From Ruminococcus sp. (GTDB taxonomy: Bacteria; Bacillota; Clostridia; Oscillospirales; Ruminococcaceae): a stretch of DNA of 5,095 nucleotides. This document shows, piece by piece, positions 1 through 4,507 of this stretch. Position 1 is the stretch's first letter, and the number at the start of each line of letters is the position of its first letter. The DNA lies in contig JAILFF010000207.1 of the NCBI GenBank assembly GCA_024697705.1, forward strand, positions 1 to 5,095. Reading direction: 5' to 3'. The position numbers and the translations under genes are program-made. The notes under the pieces were generated by a model, which was given only the letters and a program-made list of their open reading frames with translations, did no database searches and was not told the DNA's origin.

Positions 1-608
1 CGTCCTTCTCGATAATGGAGAAAGACCTGTATCTTATGCTCTCCGACCATTTCAAGCTTGTTGCGGAAAACATCGAGGAGTACGTCAGCGACTTCCTGAA
101 GATATACAAGGAGACCGCTGCCGAGGAAAACACGCAGAAGCAGATAAACGATATGCGGGTGCAGCTCGAAAAGGAGAAGGCAAAGCGTGAAAAGCTGCTT
201 GACCTTTACACCGAGGATATCATCACCCGCGATGAGTTCAAGAAGCGCAACGACGGAGCGAACGTGCTTATCTCTCAGCTGGAGGAGGACATCGCTGAGC
301 TTGAAAAGAACGCTGCCGAAAAGGTCGATTACGTCAGGGAGCTTAGAAAGATAGAAGAATATTTTAACACTATGTACTGTCCCGAGGGCGACATGACCTG
401 CGGGCAGGTTGACGAGCTTGCCCGCACCATCATCGACAGGATAGACGTCGTGCCGATGAACCGAAACAGCATGAAGCTCGAAATCAAGCTGAAAACAGGC
501 CTTTCTACGGACTTTTCTTACGTCCGCACGGGGGAGCGCTACGCCCGGCGTTCTGCCCCCATCAGCAAGAAGATGATCGATTCCTACAAGTCCGGCACAA
601 GACAGTAA
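1..608 (+). CDS. Large serine recombinase, C-terminal part (5' end outside window)
   Basis: The reading frame is open from the left edge (first full codon at 3) to TAA at 606-608, so the Met at 15 is probably internal. What is visible is about 200 residues of the C-terminal half of a large serine recombinase, an enzyme that cuts and rejoins DNA at attachment sites to insert, excise or invert elements. Counting from that Met, residues about 38-100 are a charged coiled coil with a TEDIITRDEFKKR segment (66-78), typical of the coiled-coil region that controls synapsis in these proteins. Residues about 131-162 (DELARTIIDRIDV followed by a beta-like stretch) resemble the conserved end of clostridial recombinases. 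The catalytic serine domain, the recombinase domain and the zinc ribbon lie, if present, off the left edge. Family assignment is by recognition of this tail only. Whether the full gene is intact cannot be judged. It probably belongs to an integrated mobile element extending leftwards. Confidence 0.82.
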   Translation, partial: SFSIMEKDLYLMLSDHFKLVAENIEEYVSDFLKIYKETAAEENTQKQINDMRVQLEKEKAKREKLLDLYTEDIITRDEFKKRNDGANVLISQLEEDIAELEKNAAEKVDYVRELRKIEEYFNTMYCPEGDMTCGQVDELARTIIDRIDVVPMNRNSMKLEIKLKTGLSTDFSYVRTGERYARRSAPISKKMIDSYKSGTRQ

Positions 609-663
609 GCGCGTTCTCGGAGAAGCTCGGTAGGCTGTGAACAGCCGAGAGATGTGAGAGGAA

Positions 664-701
664 ACAAGGCGCGGGACGGGTCGCTTCGTTCTGCGCCTTG
701 T
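664..701 (+). other. Strong 15-bp hairpin downstream of recombinase
   Basis: ACAAGGCGCGGGACG (664-678) pairs with CGTTCTGCGCCTTGT (687-701) around the loop GGTCGCTT. Thirteen pairs are Watson-Crick and two are G·U (673/692 and 675/690). The G·U pairs exist only in a plus-strand RNA; on the minus strand they become C·A mismatches, so the structure is better adapted to plus-strand transcription. It lies 56 nt after the recombinase stop codon. There is no T-run after it (TACATAATGG follows), so it is not a standard intrinsic terminator. It could be an mRNA 3' end, a processed structure, or an imperfect palindrome used as a recombination site. Confidence 0.6.
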
Positions 702-741
702 ACATAATGGATAATAGAGCGCCGATGATATGCATTGACTT

Positions 742-759
742 GTGCATCTATACAAATCA
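742..759 (+). promoter_or_regulatory. Conserved box upstream of tRNA promoter 1
   Basis: GTGCATCTATACAAATCA differs by one base from the box at 1081-1098. It lies about 57-74 nt upstream of the expected transcription start, followed by a T-rich tract. The spacing to the -35 hexamer is nearly equal in both copies. A role as an activating upstream element or protein site is inference; shared ancestry of the duplicated copies also explains the similarity. Confidence 0.4.
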
Positions 760-780
760 TGATTTTTTTCTCCGAACCTC

Positions 781-809
781 TTGACACAGGTTGTTATTTG
801 TGATATAAT
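781..809 (+). promoter_or_regulatory. Consensus sigma-A promoter of tRNA copy 1
   Basis: TTGACA at 781-786 and TATAAT at 804-809 are separated by 17 bp, a perfect match to the housekeeping promoter consensus. Transcription is expected to start near 816, giving a leader of about 38 nt before tRNA-Thr. Such a match fits a strong stable-RNA promoter. Confidence 0.92.
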
Positions 810-814
810 TTATA

Positions 815-853
815 AGTCGTCGGGCGGTAGATATGACACCGGACACCGAGAAC
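815..853 (+). promoter_or_regulatory. Transcribed leader of tRNA unit 1 with conserved box
   Basis: AGTCGTCGGGCGGTAGAT (815-832) is identical to 1153-1170 and begins at about the expected transcription start. It is followed by a 7-bp tandem repeat GACACCG (835-841 and 842-848) that occurs only once, as GACGCCG, in copy 2, and then AGAAC directly before the tRNA. A short stem, 819-822 with 834-837 (one G·U), is possible. The box may help 5' processing or early transcription, but this is inference. Confidence 0.5.
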
Positions 854-926
854 GCTGGTGTAGCTCCGTTGGTAGAGCAGCTGATTTGTAATCAGCAGGT
901 CGGGGGTTCAAGTCCGTCCTCCAGCT
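854..926 (+). tRNA. tRNA-Thr(UGU), copy 1, degenerate
   Basis: This 73-nt gene folds into a cloverleaf: acceptor 854-860 with 919-925, D stem GCTC/GAGC, anticodon stem GCTGA/TCAGC and loop TTTGTAA, giving anticodon UGU for threonine codon ACA. The 3' CCA is not encoded, so CCA would be added by the nucleotidyltransferase. Compared with the downstream copy it has three changes: A57 in place of G57 (harmless), C instead of A at position 14 (base 867), and T instead of A at position 67 (base 920), which leaves a T·T mismatch with position 6. A14 normally forms the conserved tertiary pair with U8, so this copy may be poorly functional or decaying. The T stem has a G·G opposition at 51/63, shared with copy 2. 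It shares a promoter with the tRNA-Tyr 14 nt downstream. Confidence 0.9.
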
Positions 927-940
927 TTTGAATTTAATAT

Positions 941-1025
941 GGGGGAATTCCCGAGCGGCCAAAGGGGGCAGACTGTAAATCTGTTGTCACTGACTTCGAT
1001 GGTTCGAATCCATCTTCCCCCACCA
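941..1025 (+). tRNA. tRNA-Tyr(GUA), copy 1
   Basis: This is an 85-nt class II tRNA. The acceptor GGGGGAA (941-947) pairs with TTCCCCC (1015-1021), followed by discriminator A and an encoded CCA (1023-1025). The anticodon stem is GCAGA/TCTGT with loop CTGTAAA, giving anticodon GUA (tyrosine, UAU and UAC). The long variable arm and the GGTTCGAATCC T arm are those of bacterial tRNA-Tyr. It is identical over its whole length to the copy at 1272-1356. It is cotranscribed with tRNA-Thr copy 1 and followed by a terminator. Confidence 0.97.
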
Positions 1026-1029
1026 TATT

Positions 1030-1069
1030 GCGGTATTGTATTTTGAAAATATGATACCGCTTTATTTTT
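1030..1069 (+). terminator. Intrinsic terminator of tRNA unit 1
   Basis: Bases 1030-1043 pair with 1047-1060 (GCGGTAT with ATACCGC outermost, then two G·U pairs and an AT-rich inner stem), with a tight loop around 1044-1046. The T-rich tail TTTATTTTT follows at 1061-1069. It starts 4 nt after the tRNA-Tyr CCA, so it ends the first tRNA transcript before the second promoter. Confidence 0.88.
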
Positions 1070-1080
1070 CGCCGATTTAT

Positions 1081-1098
1081 GTGCATTTATACAAATCA
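1081..1098 (+). promoter_or_regulatory. Conserved box upstream of tRNA promoter 2
   Basis: GTGCATTTATACAAATCA matches 742-759 at 17 of 18 positions. It is followed by an A/T tract (AAAAAATTTTTG) that could act as an UP element for the RNA polymerase alpha subunit. It sits about 56-73 nt upstream of the expected start. Function is inferred from conservation and position only. Confidence 0.4.
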
Positions 1099-1118
1099 AA
1101 AAAATTTTTGAAAAGGTC

Positions 1119-1147
1119 TTGACAGGCACACATTTTTGTGCTATAAT
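1119..1147 (+). promoter_or_regulatory. Consensus sigma-A promoter of tRNA copy 2
   Basis: TTGACA at 1119-1124 and TATAAT at 1142-1147 are separated by 17 bp, again a perfect consensus. The spacer sequence differs from that of copy 1 at many positions while both hexamers and the spacing are unchanged, which argues that both promoters are under selection. The expected start is near 1154. Confidence 0.93.
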
Positions 1148-1152
1148 AATAT

Positions 1153-1184
1153 AGTCGTCGGGCGGTAGATGCGACGCCGAGAAC
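1153..1184 (+). promoter_or_regulatory. Transcribed leader of tRNA unit 2 with conserved box
   Basis: AGTCGTCGGGCGGTAGAT (1153-1170) repeats the leader box of copy 1 exactly. Here CGTCG (1156-1160) pairs perfectly with CGACG (1172-1176) around an 11-nt loop; in copy 1 three of these pairs are kept, one becomes G·U and one is lost. The leader is about 31 nt long. The stem-loop could guide processing of the tRNA 5' end or protect the transcript; this is inference. Confidence 0.5.
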
Positions 1185-1257
1185 GCTGGTGTAGCTCAGT
1201 TGGTAGAGCAGCTGATTTGTAATCAGCAGGTCGGGGGTTCGAGTCCGTCCACCAGCT
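1185..1257 (+). tRNA. tRNA-Thr(UGU), copy 2
   Basis: This 73-nt cloverleaf has a fully paired acceptor (GCTGGTG with CACCAGC), D loop AGTTGGTA with A14 and G18-G19 present, anticodon stem GCTGA/TCAGC and loop TTTGTAA. The anticodon is UGU, reading ACA. CCA is not encoded; TTTT follows the discriminator T. All conserved tertiary positions that I checked (U8, A14, G15-C48, T54, T55, C56, A58) are normal, so this appears to be the functional copy of the pair. The only weak point is a G·G opposition at 51/63 in the T stem. Confidence 0.97.
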
Positions 1258-1271
1258 TTTGAAATAAATAT

Positions 1272-1356
1272 GGGGGAATTCCCGAGCGGCCAAAGGGGGC
1301 AGACTGTAAATCTGTTGTCACTGACTTCGATGGTTCGAATCCATCTTCCCCCACCA
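1272..1356 (+). tRNA. tRNA-Tyr(GUA), copy 2
   Basis: This 85-nt gene is identical to the copy at 941-1025: acceptor GGGGGAA/TTCCCCC, discriminator A, encoded CCA (1354-1356), anticodon GUA and the long variable arm of class II tRNAs. It lies 14 nt after tRNA-Thr copy 2, the same spacing as in copy 1, and is followed by a terminator 11 nt downstream. Confidence 0.97.
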
Positions 1357-1367
1357 TATTTTATGTG

Positions 1368-1403
1368 CGGTATTGTGCTTGAAAAGGCGCAATACCGTTT
1401 TTT
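1368..1403 (+). terminator. Intrinsic terminator of tRNA unit 2
   Basis: CGGTATTGTGC (1368-1378) pairs with GCGCAATACCG (1387-1397) with a single G·U, loop TTGAAAAG, then TTTTTT at 1398-1403. The outer arm is the same sequence as in the terminator of copy 1, but the inner stem and loop differ and remain paired, so the structure has been kept while the sequence changed. Confidence 0.92.
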
Positions 1404-1409
1404 GTGTGT

Positions 1410-1440
1410 AAAAAACGCGCTTCGGTTTTGCCGAAACGCG
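1410..1440 (-). terminator. Intrinsic terminator of the minus-strand operon
   Basis: CGCGCTTCGG (1416-1425) and CCGAAACGCG (1431-1440) pair around a 5-nt loop. Position 1420 against 1436 is a C·A mismatch in plus-strand RNA but a G·U pair in minus-strand RNA, and the run of six A at 1410-1415 gives a U tail only on the minus strand. It therefore ends transcription of the methyltransferase gene, whose stop codon is 6 nt upstream of the stem on that strand. It lies back to back with the tRNA terminator at 1368-1403, separating two converging units. Confidence 0.9.
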
Positions 1441-1446
1441 CTGTTA

Positions 1447-2289
1447 CTATGCGTTGTGTTTTTTTGAAAGGCTGAAAAACGCCACCGCCGAAGCCGCCGC
1501 CACGTTGAGCGAATCAACGCCGTGATACATCGGTATTTTTATCGTGTAGTCGCAGGCGGAGATCGTTTCCTCGCGCAAGCCCTCGCCTTCGGTGCCCAGG
1601 ATAACCGCGAGACGTTCTTCCTCCGCGAGCTTCGGGTCGTCCACCGAGACGGTGTCGTGCCGAAGCGCCATTGCCGCCGCCGCAAATCCCTTCTCACGCA
1701 GGAAATCGACATAATCGGGCGGCGAACATTCGAGATATGCCCACGGTATCTGAAAGACCGTCCCCATGCTTACCCGCACCGAACGACGGTAAAGCGGGTC
1801 GCTGCAAGCGGGGGTCAGCAGCACCGCGTCGAAGCCCAGTGCCGCCGCCGAACGGAATATCGCGCCGACGTTAGTCTGGTTCATTATGTCTTCGAGAACG
1901 GCAACTCTCGAAGCGCCTTGCAGCACTTCCTCGGGTTTTGCGGAGGGTCGCCGACGCATCGCGCACATCGCACCCAATGTCAGCTTGAAGCCCGTCAGTT
2001 CGCTCAGTACGGACGCGGCAGCCGTGTAAACGGGTACGTCGGGACAGCGCTCGATTATGTCGCTTGCCTGTCCCGTAACGAATTTTTTGTCGATGAGGAA
2101 CGATTCTGGCTGATATCCCGCGTCGAGCGCACGTCGTATCACCTTCGGGCTTTCGGCGATGAATAGTCCCTGCTCGGGCTCGTAGTAATGCATGAGCTGT
2201 ACTTCCGAGGTCGTGCGGTAGGGGATAAGCGCGGGCAGCTCAAAGTCTGTTATCTCGATCGGCTGATTTGGGTTCGGCAACAGGAACAT
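1447..2289 (-). CDS. SpoU/TrmH-family RNA 2'-O-ribose methyltransferase
   Basis: This 280-residue protein (counted from ATG at 2289) is an S-adenosylmethionine-dependent methyltransferase of the SPOUT (trefoil-knot) class, expected to methylate a ribose 2'-OH in rRNA or tRNA in the cytoplasm. Residues about 25-75 look like the N-terminal substrate-binding region (QLMHYYEPEQGLFIAESPKV). The three SpoU motifs are intact: motif 1 NQTNVGAIFRSAAALG (137-152, with the conserved Asn and Arg), motif 2 ILGTEGEGL (230-238) and motif 3 IPMYHGVDSLNVAAASAV (252-269), which form the cofactor knot. The target nucleotide cannot be told from sequence. The start is uncertain. ATG 2289 directly abuts an AAAGGGAG sequence, which is too close for normal use. 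TTG at 2280 is 9 nt from that site, and TTG at 2307 has no ribosome site. Any of these overlaps the end of the upstream EAL gene (stop at 2240), so translation is probably coupled. It is the last gene before the terminator. Confidence 0.9.
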   Translation of the reverse strand: MFLLPNPNQPIEITDFELPALIPYRTTSEVQLMHYYEPEQGLFIAESPKVIRRALDAGYQPESFLIDKKFVTGQASDIIERCPDVPVYTAAASVLSELTGFKLTLGAMCAMRRRPSAKPEEVLQGASRVAVLEDIMNQTNVGAIFRSAAALGFDAVLLTPACSDPLYRRSVRVSMGTVFQIPWAYLECSPPDYVDFLREKGFAAAAMALRHDTVSVDDPKLAEEERLAVILGTEGEGLREETISACDYTIKIPMYHGVDSLNVAAASAVAFFSLSKKHNA

Positions 2290-4507
2290 CTCCCTTTGTA
2301 AGATCAATTTTTGGTGTATTCTGTTCGGGCAGAGCTTTTTCTGCTGAACGATCGTCTCCGCCCGAAACGGGATTTTTCATTTTTTCAAGGAATTCCGCGG
2401 ACGGCACGGGCTTCGAGTAGAAATAGCCCTGTATCATGTCGCAGCCCTGTTCGGCAAGGAAATCCACCTGCTCTTTTATCTCCACGCCCTCGGCGACGGT
2501 GCGCATTTTAAGGCTCTTGGCAAGGCGTATCGCTTCGGAAACGACTATCTCGCCGCGCTCGCCCGATGCGCGAACGCAGTTCGTGCCCTCTCCGCGGAAG
2601 AACTCGGCGTCGAGCTTCAGCACGTCAAGGGGCATATCCTTGAGCGAATTGAGCGACGAATAGCCCGAGCCGAAGTCGTCCATCGAGACCGCGAAGCCGT
2701 AGCTTTTGAGTCGCTCGATCGTCGAGATCATGGCGTTTTTGTCGTCGAAGAAGGCGCTTTCGGTAAGCTCTATCTCGATAAGGTTGTGCGGAGCGCCTTC
2801 TTTGTCAACGCTGTCGCGTATCTGCTCGGCGAGGTCGGGCTCGGCGAAGTGCGCTCTCGATACGTTCACCGATACCGGCACGCATTCCATGCCCTCATCG
2901 AGCCAGCGCTTCTGGTCGCGGGCGACGTGGGTTATCATGTAGTGGTCGATCTCGGTGATGAAGCCGTTTTTCTCGAATATCGGTATCATGCGGTTCGGCG
3001 TTACGAAGCCGTACTTCGGCGACTGCCAGCGGATAAGCGCCTCCGCGCCGCGCAGGGTGTTGGTCTTGGGGTCGTATTTGGGCTGATAGTAGACGAGGAA
3101 TTCCTCGTCCTTAAGCGCCTGCTTCTGCATTTCGGTGACGGTGTTTATCCACTTCTGCTCCTCGACGAGCTTGTCGTCGTAGAAAGCGATACCCGAGTCG
3201 GGCTCGTCTTCGAGGGTAGCCCTTGCGGTGCCTGCGCTGCTCCAGTATTCCATGATGTCGGCAAAGCGGCGGTGAGCGGGACGGCCGCTGCGGTTGAGAG
3301 CTTTCTCGACAGGAGCAACGCCGATATGGAATTTATAGGAATGTTCCTTCGTTATGCCTTCGAGCGTCTTGATAAGCCCGTTCAGCGAAGTGCGAAGCTC
3401 CTCGTCATTTTCGGCTTTTGTTATCACCGCGAAATCGGAAGCCGCGCAGTGGACGCAGTTCTTTTTCTTGCCGAAATAGCCGTATATCCTGCGGTAGATC
3501 TGTCGGAGCATCTCCTCACATTCCTGCGCCGAGTGCGATACGGCAAGACTGTGATAATTGGCAAAGTTTACGTCGATCACGGCGCATCTGCTGCGGGAAA
3601 GCTTCCGTGAGCAGAGGTATTCTCCGCCCGCGTATTCGAGCCACTGCTGATTGTTGCCCTTCGTGACAATATCCGTAAAGCATAGATTTGCCAGTCGTTT
3701 CTTCGATATCATCGAGGAGATCAGCACGATGAGTATTATTATCAGAAGGATCGCCATGATCGCGAGGAAGGAGGATATCATCATGAAGGTCAGCGTCATC
3801 TGATATACGGAGATGTTCAGCTCCCACTTTACATAAAGCTCAGCCTCGCCGTTTTTGACAGGTATACTCAGCCAGTAGGGGATAGATATGGCAGTCTGAG
3901 AGTAGCTTTTACGGCTGTTGATCGTATTGAGGATCTGTTCGAGTGATGAGGTCTTGAATGTGCTGACAATGTAATTCGCCATCAGCCGGGTCACGCGGCC
4001 GCCTAAAAATGCGTAGTTGTTCTCGCTGCTTCGGTTTGTCTCGGTTTTGTCGGAATATGTGGTAATATCGTTATACGACAGTTTGCCGTCTTCGGTGCCG
4101 TTGTCCTCATCCGTTATCTCCGATATGGGCGAGCCTTCATTCATAAGGCAGGTATTCTCGCCCTCCTCGAAAAGAACGTTTCCTTCCTTGTCGAGGATAA
4201 AGTAATCCTGCGACTCGCTGTCCATGATGTAAAACAGGCTTTTCTCGTCCGAACCGCTGCGCGGGTCGTCGTACAGCTCGGCGATATGTACCATCATATC
4301 AGAGTCCTTGTACATCTGCTGATTTGTAGAGGAAAGCGTGTAATTAAGCGAGAAAACCAATGTTCCGAAAAGTATCAGAGCGGTTATCAGCAATACGATC
4401 AGAAGCATACCGAAGATGTGGTTTTTTCTTATCTTCCGTATCTTCTTGATCCTCTTTTTAAGTATCTTTTTCCGGCGCTTGTCGTCGGCGGTAAGAGTAG
4501 TGCTCAT
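2240..4507 (-). CDS. Membrane-anchored degenerate GGDEF-EAL c-di-GMP phosphodiesterase
   Basis: This 755-residue protein probably hydrolyses cyclic di-GMP to pGpG at the inner face of the membrane. A Lys/Arg-rich N-terminus (10-29) precedes a first membrane helix (about 32-53). Residues 56-238 form an outside domain, with YFILDKEGNVLF (102-113) resembling a Cache-type sensor. A second helix spans about 239-266. The GGDEF domain (about 275-445) is degenerate: the signature reads AASDF (355-359), and no inhibitory RxxD site is seen, so it should not make c-di-GMP. The EAL domain (about 465-710) keeps every metal and catalytic residue I can identify: E489 (GAEAL), N548 (SVNVS), E580 (ELTES), D610-D611 (DDFGSGYSS), K631 (LKLD), E673 (AEGVE) and Q693 (QGY). 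A charged tail (711-755) follows. ATG 4507 directly follows the stop of the upstream GGDEF gene, with GGAAG 10 nt before it. The ligand of the outside domain is unknown. The degenerate GGDEF may bind GTP and regulate the EAL domain, as in related proteins. Confidence 0.93.
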   Translation of the reverse strand: MSTTLTADDKRRKKILKKRIKKIRKIRKNHIFGMLLIVLLITALILFGTLVFSLNYTLSSTNQQMYKDSDMMVHIAELYDDPRSGSDEKSLFYIMDSESQDYFILDKEGNVLFEEGENTCLMNEGSPISEITDEDNGTEDGKLSYNDITTYSDKTETNRSSENNYAFLGGRVTRLMANYIVSTFKTSSLEQILNTINSRKSYSQTAISIPYWLSIPVKNGEAELYVKWELNISVYQMTLTFMMISSFLAIMAILLIIILIVLISSMISKKRLANLCFTDIVTKGNNQQWLEYAGGEYLCSRKLSRSRCAVIDVNFANYHSLAVSHSAQECEEMLRQIYRRIYGYFGKKKNCVHCAASDFAVITKAENDEELRTSLNGLIKTLEGITKEHSYKFHIGVAPVEKALNRSGRPAHRRFADIMEYWSSAGTARATLEDEPDSGIAFYDDKLVEEQKWINTVTEMQKQALKDEEFLVYYQPKYDPKTNTLRGAEALIRWQSPKYGFVTPNRMIPIFEKNGFITEIDHYMITHVARDQKRWLDEGMECVPVSVNVSRAHFAEPDLAEQIRDSVDKEGAPHNLIEIELTESAFFDDKNAMISTIERLKSYGFAVSMDDFGSGYSSLNSLKDMPLDVLKLDAEFFRGEGTNCVRASGERGEIVVSEAIRLAKSLKMRTVAEGVEIKEQVDFLAEQGCDMIQGYFYSKPVPSAEFLEKMKNPVSGGDDRSAEKALPEQNTPKIDLTKGDVPVAEPKSADRDNRL
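2290..2297 (-). promoter_or_regulatory. Ribosome binding site of the methyltransferase, inside the EAL gene
   Basis: On the minus strand AAAGGGAG lies in the coding sequence for the C-terminal tail of the EAL protein. It directly precedes ATG 2289 and is 9 nt before TTG 2280, a spacing normal for initiation. This favours TTG 2280 as a serious alternative start and implies that ribosomes translating the EAL gene pass over it. Confidence 0.55.

Larger units (their letters stand above)
609..780. other. Intergenic region between recombinase and tRNA cluster
   Basis: No convincing coding sequence is present; the short minus-strand frames here lack family features or a good ribosome binding site. 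The stretch contains a small stem-loop at 633-646 (GGCTG, loop TGAA, CAGCC), two copies of CTCGG (616-620 and 626-630) that could each pair with CCGAG at 645-649, and the much stronger hairpin at 664-701 described separately. From about 720 the sequence becomes recognisably related to the region at 1070 onward, which marks the left edge of the tRNA duplication. If an integrated element carrying the recombinase ends here, its attachment site would be expected in this stretch, but no direct repeat partner is visible within the window. Confidence 0.6.
720..1405 (+). repeat. Imperfect tandem duplication of a tRNA-Thr/tRNA-Tyr transcription unit
   Basis: Copy 1 runs from about 720 to 1069 and copy 2 from about 1070 to 1405. 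Both begin with CGCCGAT (720-726 and 1070-1076) and then carry, in the same order, an 18-nt upstream box, a consensus promoter, a leader box, tRNA-Thr, tRNA-Tyr and a hairpin terminator. The tRNA genes sit exactly 331 bp apart in both pairs, while the promoters sit 338 bp apart because the copy 1 leader is 7 nt longer. tRNA-Tyr is identical in both copies, tRNA-Thr differs at 3 of 73 positions, and the promoter spacers and terminator loops have diverged extensively. Confidence 0.9.

Noticed and set aside
562..787. Two short minus-strand frames after the recombinase
   Set aside because: They overlap the recombinase end and the hairpin and have no ribosome site or recognisable protein features.
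854..1356. tRNA genes as the attachment site of the neighbouring recombinase
   Set aside because: Both tRNA pairs lie in a tandem duplication that includes promoters and terminators, there is no tyrosine integrase, and serine recombinases seldom use tRNA genes; a simple duplication explains the repeat better.
720..1405. CRISPR or other repeat array
   Set aside because: There are only two copies, about 340-350 bp long, and all of the repeated sequence is accounted for by tRNA transcription units.
1270..1467. Plus-strand 65-codon frame starting in tRNA-Tyr copy 2
   Set aside because: It is translation of the tRNA, its terminator and the opposite-strand terminator; there is no ribosome site and the RNA genes explain the sequence.
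908..1517. Minus-strand open frames across the tRNA genes encoding GGGRWIRTIEVSDNRF-like peptides
   Set aside because: They are antisense translations of the tRNA-Tyr and tRNA-Thr genes; the repeated peptide simply mirrors the duplicated tRNA sequence.
1522..2166. Plus-strand 214-codon frame
   Set aside because: It lies opposite the methyltransferase gene, has an Arg/His-rich composition without family motifs, and the minus-strand frame has all three SpoU motifs.
2786..3610. Plus-strand 274-codon frame
   Set aside because: It is a shadow of the GGDEF-EAL gene caused by its codon bias; the minus-strand product carries complete catalytic motifs.
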